From positions 1-53,189 of the forward strand of contig JASJCQ010000022.1 in NCBI GenBank assembly GCA_030065915.1: a stretch of 53,189 nucleotides of DNA, given 5' to 3'. The translations under genes and the position numbers were made by a program. The DNA comes from Woeseiaceae bacterium (GTDB taxonomy: Bacteria > Pseudomonadota > Gammaproteobacteria > Steroidobacterales > Woeseiaceae). The number at the start of each line of letters is the position of its first letter. Positions within the stretch are counted from its first letter, which is position 1. The notes beneath the pieces were generated by a model, which saw only the letters and a list, made by a program, of their open reading frames with translations, ran no database searches and was not told where the DNA came from. Shown in pieces: positions 32,366 through 40,656 of this stretch.

Positions 32366-33244
32366 TTAACAGTCGATGCCGACGTGGCGCAGCGCGCTCC
32401 TGACGTCATCATGATATTTCTCGTCCAGTTCGGTCAGTGGCAGCCGTATACCCGGCCCTGCCAGGCCCATCTGGCAGAGTGCCCACTTGACCGGAATCGG
32501 GTTCGACTCCAGAAACAGCGCCTTGTTCAATGGCTGGAGCCGTTCGTCCAGGGCGTCTGCGTTGTCGGCATCGCCCGCGGCGGCGAGAGAGCATAATTCG
32601 GCTACCTGCCTCGGTGCAACATTCCCGGCCACGGTAACGACGCCGCGGCCGCCGGCGCGGATGAACGGCAGTGTCGTGAAATCGTCTCCGCTGTAGTAGC
32701 GGAAGCTGTCATCGGCCAGATCCTGGATCTGCTTCAGTCGCTCGATGTCGCCGGTCGCTTCCTTGATGCCGAAGATGTTCTCGTGCTCAGCGAGCCGCGC
32801 GACCGTCTCCGGCAGCATGTCGGCGACCGTCCTGCCGGGAACGTTGTAGAGCATGACCGGTTTCGATACGGCGTCAGCGATGGCCGTGAAATGTTGGAAC
32901 AGGCCTTCCTGAGTCGGCTTGTTGTAATAAGGCACGACAACTAAGAATGCGTCTATCCCCGAGTCCTGAACGGCCTGCGACAGGTTGATGGTCTGGGCCG
33001 TGGAGTTGGAACCGGTGCCCGCGACGATCGGCAGCCGGCCCGCGGCCAGTTCCACCGAGCGCCGGATCAGCTCGACGTGCTCGTCCTTTACTAGCGTCGC
33101 CGACTCGCCGGTCGTGCCCGCGATGACCAGCCCCTGCGTGCCATTCTCGACATGAAAATCAATGAGACGCTTGAGAGCGTCGTAATCGACCCGATTATTA
33201 GAATCGAACGGGGTGATCAGCGCCACGAGGCTGCCGTTAAACAC
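32366..33244 (-). CDS. dapA: 4-Hydroxy-tetrahydrodipicolinate synthase
   Basis: DapA condenses pyruvate with aspartate semialdehyde in lysine/diaminopimelate synthesis. The 292-residue protein has the TIM-barrel hallmarks: FNGSLVALITPF, the TTGES threonines, YYNKPTQEG with the catalytic tyrosine, and the Schiff-base lysine in GIKEATGD. I set the start at GTG 33244, which yields the usual family N-terminus; the frame extends to 33289. It is divergent from the gcvR-like gene, and a small lipoprotein gene follows, as in the dapA-bamC arrangement. Confidence 0.93.
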   Translation of the reverse strand: MFNGSLVALITPFDSNNRVDYDALKRLIDFHVENGTQGLVIAGTTGESATLVKDEHVELIRRSVELAAGRLPIVAGTGSNSTAQTINLSQAVQDSGIDAFLVVVPYYNKPTQEGLFQHFTAIADAVSKPVMLYNVPGRTVADMLPETVARLAEHENIFGIKEATGDIERLKQIQDLADDSFRYYSGDDFTTLPFIRAGGRGVVTVAGNVAPRQVAELCSLAAAGDADNADALDERLQPLNKALFLESNPIPVKWALCQMGLAGPGIRLPLTELDEKYHDDVRSALRHVGIDC

Positions 33245-33379
33245 TATAGGTACTCGCCTTAAATGAGGCGGCGATGTTACTGTTCGCACCTGTTGCTGGC
33301 AAGCACGCCGGGCGGTGTTTCCTCGGCCGAAAAAGTCGCTCAGGTACCGCGTTTAATTACAATAAATTAGTTGAGAAAA

Positions 33380-33910
33380 ATGCCACAACTCATTGTTATT
33401 AGTGCAATTGGAAGCGATCGACCAGGCATCGTGCAGTCGATTTCCAAGGCGATCCTGTCCTGCGGCGGGAACATTGAAGAAAGCCGGATGACCACGCTGG
33501 GCAGCGAATTCGCAACGCTGATGCTGGTCTCCGGCAACTGGCATACGCTGAACCGCCTGGAGTCGGCACTGGATAAACTGGGTGGAGACGACGGACTCTC
33601 GTTCTCTATCCGTAAAACCGATGAGCGTTCCGTCAAGGCAGATCGGCTGCCCTACGCGGTAGACGTCATTAGCCTTGACCAGCAGGGCATCGTCTACGAG
33701 CTGGCCAACTTCTTCTCAGAACGTGACGTCGAAATCGCAGACGTCGCAACGCGGCGCTACGCCGCAGCCCATACGGGCGCACCGATGTTCGCGGCACAGA
33801 TGGCGATCAACGTGCCCGCCTCTCTGCACGTAGCCCAACTGCGCGAAGAATTCCTGGAACTGTGCGACCGGATGAACCTGGACGCCATTCTCGAACCCGT
33901 AAAGACCTGA
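33380..33910 (+). CDS. gcvR: Glycine cleavage repressor GcvR-like, two ACT domains
   Basis: A 176-residue protein with two ACT domains: IVISAIGSDRPGIVQSIS at the start and VDVISLDQQGIVYELANFF in the middle. GcvR in E. coli binds GcvA and prevents gcv operon activation unless glycine is present. The gene order dapA (divergent), this gene, then bcp is the same as in E. coli, which supports the name. The ATG at 33380 is used; a TTG three codons upstream is in frame. No gcvA lies in the window. Confidence 0.8.
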   Translation: MPQLIVISAIGSDRPGIVQSISKAILSCGGNIEESRMTTLGSEFATLMLVSGNWHTLNRLESALDKLGGDDGLSFSIRKTDERSVKADRLPYAVDVISLDQQGIVYELANFFSERDVEIADVATRRYAAAHTGAPMFAAQMAINVPASLHVAQLREEFLELCDRMNLDAILEPVKT

Positions 33911-33926
33911 GCATAAGGAGACCCCC

Positions 33927-34400
33927 ATGACCGCACCGCGCATGAATCGCGTCGTTGGTGATTTCAAAGCTGCCGCCACCGGCGACAAGACCATCAGCCT
34001 GAAGGAGCTGCGCGGCAAGAACGTCGTCATTTACTTCTATCCGAAGGACGCAACGCCGGGCTGCACGCTCGAGGGGCAGGATTTCCGAGACCTGCATCCG
34101 AAGTTCAAGCGAGCCAATACGGTCATCCTCGGGGTCTCCAAAGACTCGATCGCGTCGCACGAGAAGTTCAAGGCCAAGCAGAACTTCCCGTTCGACCTCC
34201 TGTCGGATCCGGACGAAAAGCTGTGTAAGAAATTTGACGTAATCAAGGAAAAGAACATGTACGGCAAGAAGTACATGGGAATCGAGCGCAGCACCTTCCT
34301 GATCGACGCAGACGGCAAGCTGCGCAACGAATGGCGCAAAGTCAAAGTCAAAGGCCACGCCGAGGAAGTACTCGAGGCGGCAAAGGCGCTGAAACAATAA
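33927..34400 (+). CDS. bcp: Thioredoxin-dependent thiol peroxidase (Bcp/PrxQ)
   Basis: A 157-residue peroxiredoxin with the active-site motif TPGCT (peroxidatic Cys46) in FYPKDATPGCTLEGQ, and RSTFLIDADG near the C-terminus. It reduces hydroperoxides using thioredoxin. AAGGAG lies 8 nt before the ATG. The usual resolving Cys five residues after the peroxidatic one is absent; the only other Cys is at about 100 (DEKLCKKF), so it is either a 1-Cys enzyme or uses that residue. It follows gcvR by 16 bp and is probably cotranscribed. Confidence 0.9.
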   Translation: MTAPRMNRVVGDFKAAATGDKTISLKELRGKNVVIYFYPKDATPGCTLEGQDFRDLHPKFKRANTVILGVSKDSIASHEKFKAKQNFPFDLLSDPDEKLCKKFDVIKEKNMYGKKYMGIERSTFLIDADGKLRNEWRKVKVKGHAEEVLEAAKALKQ

Positions 34401-34537
34401 GTTACCGCTGAAAATGGCCTGATTGCCGCTTGCGCCTGCGATCCGCGATAAACTGGTAAGTGAGAGGAACGGACAAGTCACCGGCCTGTCCTAACCTGTT
34501 GATTGGCCCAGCTGAGTGGCAAGTCTTCGGAGAACCT

Positions 34538-36049
34538 GTGATTTCAGTTTTTCTACAACGCCTGGTCTTGAGCTTCGCACTGATCTGCCTGGCGGGCAGC
34601 GCCGTGGCGCAGGACGATATTCGCCTGCCGGACATGGGTAGCCCGGCCGACGCGGTGTTGTCCAAAAATGACGAGGCAAGACTGGGCCGGGCTATCATGG
34701 CCCAGATCCGCAGGTCGCGAGACATCGTCGAAGACCCGATCGTCACCGAGTACATCAACAACGTTGGAAACCGGATCGCCGCGCATGCGAACAATGGCGA
34801 CCACGAATTCACATTTTTTGTTGTCGACGACCCGAGTATCAATGCATTCGCACTGCCAGGTGGCTATATCGGCGTCCACACGGGGCTCCTGCAGGCCACG
34901 AGAAACGAGGACGAGCTGGCCGGCGTCCTCGGCCACGAAATTGCGCACGTAACTCAGCGTCATATCGCCCGCGCGATCCACTCCGCCCAGCGCCAGGGAA
35001 TTGTATCGTCCGCGCTGATGCTGGCAACGATTCTCGCCGGTGTCGCCGGAGCGGACAGCGATGTCGTCCAGGCCGGCATGGCAGTGTCACAGGGTTCGGC
35101 CGTCCAGCAGCGCATCAACTTCACGCGCAGCAACGAGCACGAGGCCGACCGTATCGGCATCAACGCGCTCGCCGACGCCGGCTTCGATCCCTACGGCATG
35201 GCATCCTTCTTCGAGGTCATGTCGCGGCTGCAGCCCGCCGACATGCGTATGCGGGCGCCGGAGTTCCTGCGCACCCACCCGGTCACGACCGATCGAATTG
35301 CCGAAGCGCGCACGAGAGCGCAGACGTTCCCGCGGATCAACAGCGAAGATTCGCCGAGCTACGGCATCGCCCGGGCTCGAACCAAGGTGAACAGTTTCGA
35401 GCGCGCCGAGCAGGCCATCGAGTTCTATGAGGCGCAGGACTACCTGCGCCAGACGGATATCCAACGCTACGGACGAGCCGTGGCCTACCAGCGCGACGAC
35501 CGGCATCGGGATGCGTTGCGGATCTTCGAAGACCTGATCGAAACGGACAAGACGATCATCGCCTACCACATCGGCATGGCGGATTCGCTGCTTGCGCTCG
35601 AACGCTATGACGCCGGCACGGAGGCCTTTGAGAATGCGGTCGCCCTGTTCCCGAGGAACGTTCCGCTGGTCATCGCCTACGGCGAATGGCTGATTCGCCT
35701 TGACCGCGCCGACGACGCCCATGCGATTCTGCTGGACCTGTTGAATAACGTACCCCCGACTCCCGAGCAGGTACGGCTGATCGCCCGCGCGGCCAACGAG
35801 GCCGGAGAACAGGCGGAATCCCTGTACTACATGTCTGAATACCGGCTGATGAGGGGCGACCTGCCGGGTGGAATCAGCATGCTCAGACGCGCGCTGGCGC
35901 TGCCGCAGTTGAAGGAGATTCAGCGCATCCGCTTCGAGGCGAGAATAGACTTTATTCGGGAGTTCATGACGGAAGAACAGCTGAAGCAGTTGCAACGCAG
36001 TCGACAGTCGCGTGGCATCGCCGCGTCCGCCGCGGAATCGATGGGATGA
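34538..36049 (+). CDS. Periplasmic M48 metalloprotease with TPR region (BepA-like)
   Basis: The 503-residue protein starts at GTG 34538 with GGAG upstream and a Sec signal (LVLSFALICLAGSAVAQ). The peptidase has HEIAH at about residues 133-137 (LGHEIAHVTQRHIA) and a downstream EHEAD glutamate. The second half consists of TPR-like helices. BepA degrades or helps assemble outer-membrane proteins such as LptD in the periplasm. It overlaps mlaA by 4 nt, so the two are translationally coupled, a combination that fits outer-membrane maintenance. In E. coli bepA also lies close to bcp. Confidence 0.85.
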   Translation: MISVFLQRLVLSFALICLAGSAVAQDDIRLPDMGSPADAVLSKNDEARLGRAIMAQIRRSRDIVEDPIVTEYINNVGNRIAAHANNGDHEFTFFVVDDPSINAFALPGGYIGVHTGLLQATRNEDELAGVLGHEIAHVTQRHIARAIHSAQRQGIVSSALMLATILAGVAGADSDVVQAGMAVSQGSAVQQRINFTRSNEHEADRIGINALADAGFDPYGMASFFEVMSRLQPADMRMRAPEFLRTHPVTTDRIAEARTRAQTFPRINSEDSPSYGIARARTKVNSFERAEQAIEFYEAQDYLRQTDIQRYGRAVAYQRDDRHRDALRIFEDLIETDKTIIAYHIGMADSLLALERYDAGTEAFENAVALFPRNVPLVIAYGEWLIRLDRADDAHAILLDLLNNVPPTPEQVRLIARAANEAGEQAESLYYMSEYRLMRGDLPGGISMLRRALALPQLKEIQRIRFEARIDFIREFMTEEQLKQLQRSRQSRGIAASAAESMG

Positions 36050-36783
36050 GCAGACACGGCCTGGCCGCACTACTGTGCGCCACCAGTATCTTTCTCGGAG
36101 CTTGCGCCTCGAATGGCGGCAGCAATAACCCGAAAGACCCGTATGAGAACCTGAACCGCAATGTGTACGCGGTCAACGACGTCGTCGACCGGGCTACATT
36201 TAAACCGCTGGCCAAGGGCTACACCAAGGTCGTCCCTCGCTTCGCACGGACCGGCGTCAGCAACTTTTTCGACAACCTCGTCACGCCGCGGTCGGCGGTA
36301 AACAACTTCCTGCAGGGTAAGCCCAGCGCCGGCGGCGAAGACATCATGCGGTTCATCATCAACAGCACGGTCGGGATCGGCGGGCTCATCGACTTCGCCA
36401 GCGCCGCGGGTATGCCGGAACATCGCGAGACCTTCCGCGAGACCTTTGCCGTATGGGGCATCCCGGACGGGCCATTCGTCATGCTGCCCTTCCTGGGTCC
36501 CCACACAGTGTCAGACGTCTTCGCCCTGCCCCTGGACATCTGGGCCGACCCCTGGCGGCACTACGACGAGTCGTCGGTCAAGGACAAGCTCTGGCTGTTG
36601 AGGCTGGTCGACATCCGCGCACGACTCCTGGCGGCCGACGGTCTACTGGAGGACTCAGAGGACCCCTACGTCGCGCTGCGTGAAGCCTACCTGCAGAACA
36701 GGGAGTTCCGCATCTACGACGGAGACCCGCCTGCGTCCCAGGAGGACGAGGATCTTTTCGACGAGTTCTTCAACGAGGACTAG
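36046..36783 (+). CDS. mlaA: MlaA/VacJ-family outer-membrane lipoprotein
   Basis: A 245-residue lipoprotein with lipobox LGAC. The mature protein contains the family motifs DPYENLNRNVYAVNDVVD, RTGVSNFFDNL and FGVWGIPDGPFVMLPFLGP-like FAVWGIPDGPFVMLPFLGP. MlaA removes phospholipids from the outer leaflet of the outer membrane and hands them to MlaC. The mlaFEDCB genes lie next to it on the opposite strand. The stop TAG is at the edge of a long palindrome. Confidence 0.92.
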   Translation: MSRHGLAALLCATSIFLGACASNGGSNNPKDPYENLNRNVYAVNDVVDRATFKPLAKGYTKVVPRFARTGVSNFFDNLVTPRSAVNNFLQGKPSAGGEDIMRFIINSTVGIGGLIDFASAAGMPEHRETFRETFAVWGIPDGPFVMLPFLGPHTVSDVFALPLDIWADPWRHYDESSVKDKLWLLRLVDIRARLLAADGLLEDSEDPYVALREAYLQNREFRIYDGDPPASQEDEDLFDEFFNED

Positions 36784-36946
36784 CTCGAGTCTGTCACCGA
36801 TTCGTGGCTAAAGTCGGTCGGATCGTTGTCTGCACCAGGGGTTATCCGATTGAGTGGAGTACCCGAGTTCGTTTCCGAGTGATCAAGAGCGCTTGTGCAG
36901 ACAATGGGCTAGCGAGAGCCCGCGGAATCGGCGACCTGCTCGGGCT
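36782..36946. repeat. Long imperfect palindrome between mlaA and mlaB (copy 1)
   Basis: Arms at 36782-36802 (AGCTCGAGTCTGTCACCGAT start) and 36926-36946 are imperfectly complementary. Inside lie TTGTCTGCAC and its complement GTGCAGACAA, about 50 nt apart, so a nested stem can form. It shares TCACCGATT, TCGGTC, GACAAnGGGC and AGCGAGA with the palindrome at 47114-47203 in the same order. It spans the whole gap between convergent stops and may act as a terminator. Confidence 0.65.
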
Positions 36947-36947
36947 G

Positions 36948-37292
36948 TTAGCTCTCGGCAGCGCCGGGCGCCTCGATAAAACCGGACCAGCGCTCGCCGC
37001 GAGTCAGTAGCACTTCGACCTCCGTGGTCTTTGCGATTGCCAGCACGCGATCCGGCATTCCGGTAAAGCGAATCTCCCGGACCGTGTGGTTCGCCCACGT
37101 TATCCATTCGAGCAGCAACGCGAGCCCGGCCGAGTCTGCGTTCTCGACGCCAGACAGGTCAATCTCGAGACGCGTATGCGGCTCGAACATGGCTTCGCTG
37201 ACCCGAAGGATCTTCTCGACGGTCTTGAAGGTCATCAGGCCTTTCAGGACGAAGCGGCCCTCACCGGCATCTTGGAGTTCGTAGTCGGCCAT
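36948..37292 (-). CDS. mlaB: STAS-domain protein MlaB
   Basis: A 114-residue STAS-domain protein: EIDLSGVENADSAGLALLL is the conserved core, with the serine at the usual phosphorylation-like position. MlaB binds the ATPase MlaF and is needed for assembly and activity of the MlaFEDB phospholipid transporter at the inner membrane. It is the last gene of the minus-strand mla operon, 13 bp after mlaC. Confidence 0.88.
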   Translation of the reverse strand: MADYELQDAGEGRFVLKGLMTFKTVEKILRVSEAMFEPHTRLEIDLSGVENADSAGLALLLEWITWANHTVREIRFTGMPDRVLAIAKTTEVEVLLTRGERWSGFIEAPGAAES

Positions 37293-37305
37293 ACCCGCTG
37301 CTTTC

Positions 37306-37929
37306 TTATGTGGAGGGCGACTCGCCCGTCTCGGACTCGAGTCGCTTGATCACGGCTTCGAGACTGGAACTCCGGATTTCAGAATCCAGCTCCGCCCTGA
37401 AATTTCGGATATAGGACACGCCTTCAATCGTGACGTTGAAGATCAGCCAGGCGTCGCCACGGCGCACCAGGTCGTAGTTCACCGGCACCTTCGCGCCGTC
37501 ATTGAGCTGCACAATCGTCTTAACCTGTGTGCGCTTCTTCGAGTCGTCGCCGCGGTAGGTCAGTACCTCGATTCGATTCTCGTCGAATTCGAGCACACCG
37601 TCCGCGTAGCGATGCAGCAGGTTGTTATAGAACGCTGCAATGAAGCGGTCCTGCTGCTCCTCAGAGGCCGTTCGCCAATGACGGGCCAGCACGAGCTGCG
37701 CCGCAAACTTGCGGTCGAACCGTGGCAGCAGGATGTCATTGATAATGCGATACAACTCCGCCCTGTCCTCTGCCAGCGCCTCCTTGCGGCCATTCAGTTC
37801 ACTGGATAGCTGCTTCACGGCGTTCTCGATCACGAGGTTCGGCGACTGCGCCGATGCCATTGACGTGCCGAATGCCAGCAGGGCTACCAGGGCCCAGCCG
37901 TAGCGCAAAATTGAGGTCCGTCTATTCAC
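37306..37929 (-). CDS. mlaC: Periplasmic phospholipid carrier MlaC
   Basis: A 207-residue exported protein with a signal (WALVALLAFGTSMASAQ). The mature part is of the Ttg2D/MlaC family: LLPRFDRKFAAQLVLARHWR in the middle and DAWLIFNVTIEGVSYIRNF near the end, which form the lipid cavity. I chose GTG 37929, which has GGAG 6 nt upstream and overlaps the mlaD stop; other in-frame starts lie just above. MlaC carries phospholipid between MlaA and MlaD. Confidence 0.9.
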   Translation of the reverse strand: MNRRTSILRYGWALVALLAFGTSMASAQSPNLVIENAVKQLSSELNGRKEALAEDRAELYRIINDILLPRFDRKFAAQLVLARHWRTASEEQQDRFIAAFYNNLLHRYADGVLEFDENRIEVLTYRGDDSKKRTQVKTIVQLNDGAKVPVNYDLVRRGDAWLIFNVTIEGVSYIRNFRAELDSEIRSSSLEAVIKRLESETGESPST

Positions 37930-38398
37930 TGTCATCTCCATCAGAACCGGCATTCACCAGGAACTTGCCGATCAGATTCTCCAGCACGATAGAGGACTGC
38001 GTAAACAGAATCTCGCTGCCATCTTCGAGGTAGAACTCTGAACCACCCGCCTGCAGGCTGATGTACTGGCTGCCCAGAAGACCCGCGGTCAGGATGCTGG
38101 CGTCGGAGTCCTCGGGGATCGTGTCGTAACGCTTGTCGATCTCGAAACCCACGACCGCTTCGAGCGTCTGGGTATCGAACTCGATATCGGTGACGCGGCC
38201 GATCGTCACGCCCGACATCGCGACCGGCGCACGCGTCCTGAGACTACCGACATTCTCGAACCTCGCCTCGACGCTATAGGTATCACTCGTGTTGAAATCA
38301 TCGCCGCCCGTCGATTGAGTCGTCAGGAAAAACAGCGCGCCGATTCCCAGTAGCGAGAACAGGCCCGTTCCAATCTCTACACCGCGTGTCTGTTGCAT
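37922..38398 (-). CDS. mlaD: MCE-domain protein MlaD
   Basis: A 158-residue protein with one N-terminal membrane span (GTGLFSLLGIGALFFLTTQ) and an MCE domain (SVEARFENVGSLRTRAPV then SGVTIGRVTDIEF). MlaD forms the periplasmic hexameric ring that binds phospholipid in the inner-membrane complex. The acidic C-terminal tail (NAGSDGDDSE) is short. It overlaps mlaC by 8 nt. Confidence 0.92.
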   Translation of the reverse strand: MQQTRGVEIGTGLFSLLGIGALFFLTTQSTGGDDFNTSDTYSVEARFENVGSLRTRAPVAMSGVTIGRVTDIEFDTQTLEAVVGFEIDKRYDTIPEDSDASILTAGLLGSQYISLQAGGSEFYLEDGSEILFTQSSIVLENLIGKFLVNAGSDGDDSE

Positions 38399-38407
38399 AC
38401 TTCCACC

Positions 38408-39172
38408 TTACAGGTAAGTCGCTGTGATCATGAAATCAAAAATAAGTACGGTAATCGCCGTCAGAACGACTGTCCGTGTCGTCGCGCGCCCGACACCTTC
38501 CGCCGTCGGAATCGCGCTGTAGCCTTCCCAGACGGCGAGCAGGCTCGCCGCAACACCGAACACGATGCTCTTGACGATACCCTCCTCGACGTCTTTTTCG
38601 GTCACCGCCTGCTGCATCTGCTGCCAGAACGACCCTTCGTCGATGCCCAGCAGACCCACGCCGATAATGTGAGCGCCCAGGATGCCGACGCAGCTGAAAA
38701 CCGCTGCCAGCAACGGCATCGAGATCACGCCGCCGAGGAAACGCGGAACAACAACCCTACGTATGGGGTTGACTGCCATCATTTCCATAGCTGACAGCTG
38801 GTCTGTGGCCTTCATGAGACCGATCTCGGACGCAAGGGCCGTACCCGCACGCCCCGCGAACAGCAGCGCCGTGATGACCGGCCCCAGTTCCTTGACCAAC
38901 GACAATGCCGCCACGGCCCCGGTGGAATCCTCGGCATTGAATCGCTGCAGGTTAGAAAAACCCTGTAGCCCGAGCACCGCGCCTACGAAGAATCCGCAGA
39001 CCATGATAATGACCAGCGACAGCGCCCCGGCGTTATGCACCTGCGCGGCGACCAGGCCGAAGCGCTTCACCAGCGCCTTCGGCGAGTACATGATCAGGCG
39101 CAGCGAGAACAGGATAAACGCACCGAAGTCCTGAACGAAGTCGACTACGTTGTAATAGATGTCACGAAACAA
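38408..39172 (-). CDS. mlaE: Phospholipid ABC transporter permease MlaE
   Basis: A 254-residue permease of the MlaE/Ttg2B family with about five to six membrane spans, including GFFVGAVLGLQGFSNLQRF and ELGPVITALLFAGRAGTALA. The start is a TTG at 39172 with GGAG at proper distance, 4 nt after the mlaF stop; longer frames are not supported. It forms the core of MlaFEDB. Confidence 0.9.
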   Translation of the reverse strand: MFRDIYYNVVDFVQDFGAFILFSLRLIMYSPKALVKRFGLVAAQVHNAGALSLVIIMVCGFFVGAVLGLQGFSNLQRFNAEDSTGAVAALSLVKELGPVITALLFAGRAGTALASEIGLMKATDQLSAMEMMAVNPIRRVVVPRFLGGVISMPLLAAVFSCVGILGAHIIGVGLLGIDEGSFWQQMQQAVTEKDVEEGIVKSIVFGVAASLLAVWEGYSAIPTAEGVGRATTRTVVLTAITVLIFDFMITATYL

Positions 39173-39176
39173 GTGC

Positions 39177-39992
39177 TTACTCCGTATCGCGACCAAGCAG
39201 CTGCTCGGCGTAGTCCGGGGCATCGAAGTGGAACGCGACCGGCCCGTCCGCCATCCCGTACATGAACTGCTTGACGAGATCGGACGTTGTGTTCGACAGC
39301 TCCTGCGGGCTGCCCTTAGCCGCGACCTTGCCGTCCGAGATCAGGTAGCTGCAGTCCGACACGGTAGAGATCTCCTGCACGTCGTGGCTGACCAGGATGC
39401 TGGAAATACCCAACGCGTCGTTCATCCTGCGCACGAGTCGGACGATCACGCCCATCGATATGGGGTCGAGCCCGACGAACGGCTCATCGTAGATCAGGAT
39501 ATCGGGGTCCATAACCATCGCACGGGCGAGCGCGACACGTCGCGCCATGCCGCCGGATAACTCTTGCGGCATCATGTCAGCCGCGCCCCGGAGCCCAACT
39601 GCATGCAGCTTGGTCAGGACGACGTGGCGGATCAGTCGGTTCGACAGGTTCGTGTGTTCGCGCAACGGGAAGGCGACGTTCTCGAAGACGGAGATATCAG
39701 TCAGCAGTGCGCCATTCTGGAACAGCATGCCAAAGCGTCGACGAAGAGCGTACAGCTCTTCCTGGTCGAGCTGAGAGATATCGACACCGTCGATGTAGAT
39801 ATGCCCGTGATCCGGGACCAGCTGGCGAGTAATCAGGCGCAACAAGGTTGTTTTGCCGGTACCGCTCGGGCCCATGATCGCGGTCACCTCACCGCGCCTT
39901 ATGTCGACATTGAGGCCTTTGAATATCGGGCGGTGCGCGCGCGAATAATGCAGGTCTCGAATCTCGATAATCGTGTCAGACGAAGAACCCAT
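39177..39992 (-). CDS. mlaF: Phospholipid ABC transporter ATP-binding protein MlaF
   Basis: A 271-residue ATPase with Walker A GPSGTGKTT, signature ELSGGMARR and Walker B ILIYDEPFVGLDPI, typical of MlaF/Ttg2A. AGGAG precedes the ATG by 5 nt. It is the first gene of mlaFEDCB, which restores lipid asymmetry of the outer membrane. The upstream region is shared with the SUF operon regulator, transcribed in the opposite direction. Confidence 0.93.
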   Translation of the reverse strand: MGSSSDTIIEIRDLHYSRAHRPIFKGLNVDIRRGEVTAIMGPSGTGKTTLLRLITRQLVPDHGHIYIDGVDISQLDQEELYALRRRFGMLFQNGALLTDISVFENVAFPLREHTNLSNRLIRHVVLTKLHAVGLRGAADMMPQELSGGMARRVALARAMVMDPDILIYDEPFVGLDPISMGVIVRLVRRMNDALGISSILVSHDVQEISTVSDCSYLISDGKVAAKGSPQELSNTTSDLVKQFMYGMADGPVAFHFDAPDYAEQLLGRDTE

Positions 39993-40125
39993 AGTGCTCC
40001 TGGAAAAACCGTAGTTGGTTTCGAGCTCTCACAAGCGGCGAAGCATAGCAAATTCGAGGACCGGAACAGCATCCGTTACATGTTGAAAAGACAATTCATG
40101 GCAGCAAAAGCTCCGGCTAATTTGC

Positions 40126-40154
40126 TTGAAAAAGTGGTACGGCCTCCCAAATAG
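40126..40154 (+). promoter_or_regulatory. Probable SUF operon promoter
   Basis: TTGAAA at 40126-40131 and AAATAG at 40149-40154 are separated by 17 bp. The -10 is weak, as often for regulated promoters. It overlaps the palindromic operator at 40152-40170. Confidence 0.5.
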
Positions 40155-40170
40155 GACTAAACTAGTCCTA
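40152..40170. promoter_or_regulatory. IscR-type (type 1-like) operator in front of the SUF operon
   Basis: A perfect inverted repeat, TAGGACTA-AAC-TAGTCCTA. Its centre GACTAAACTAGTC matches 12 of 13 positions of the known IscR type 1 core (GACTRWWWYAGTC). Overlap with the -10 suggests repression by the Rrf2 regulator encoded just downstream, as a feedback loop on Fe-S status. Confidence 0.72.
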
Positions 40171-40194
40171 AATAGCCCCATCCAGCCGAACACC

Positions 40195-40656
40195 ATGCTC
40201 CGGATCAGTAAACTCACCGACTACGGGACCGTCGTCCTCGCCAGCCTCGTCGACCGCAAAGACGAGGTTTCCAGCGCAGCAGAGATAGCCGCGCGCACCG
40301 GCGTCGCCCCGCCGACTGTCAGCAAACTGCTGAAGTTGCTGGCGAAGGCCAAGCTCGTTTCATCTACGCGCGGCGCAAACGGTGGTTACCGGCTAACGCG
40401 CGCGCCCGAGGACATCAGCGCCGCAGACATTGTTGACGCCCTTGAGGGTCCCGTGTCCATCACTGAATGCAGCGCTTCGGACAGCCACTGTGCCTACGAA
40501 GAAAATTGCGATACGGGCGACGCGTGGCAGCGAATAAACCGCGCGATCCGAAGCGCCCTGGAAGACGTCTCGCTCAGGGACCTGGCCAAGGGCACATGTA
40601 CGGCGCCGAAGATGCACTTCGGCGGAACACCGATCACGATAGAACGGACCAACTAA
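40195..40656 (+). CDS. Rrf2-family SUF operon regulator
   Basis: A 153-residue Rrf2/IscR-like regulator: winged helix with [13 protein letters not shown] and [20 protein letters not shown], and the cluster-binding cysteines [14 protein letters not shown] in the C-terminal part. In the SUF-system regulator group this protein binds an Fe-S cluster and represses suf genes when clusters are plentiful. It is first in the operon, and its TAA overlaps the sufB ATG (TAATG). ATG at 40195 is chosen because the family's [10 protein letters not shown] start begins there. Confidence 0.9.
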   Translation: MLRISKLTDYGTVVLASLVDRKDEVSSAAEIAARTGVAPPTVSKLLKLLAKAKLVSSTRGANGGYRLTRAPEDISAADIVDALEGPVSITECSASDSHCAYEENCDTGDAWQRINRAIRSALEDVSLRDLAKGTCTAPKMHFGGTPITIERTN

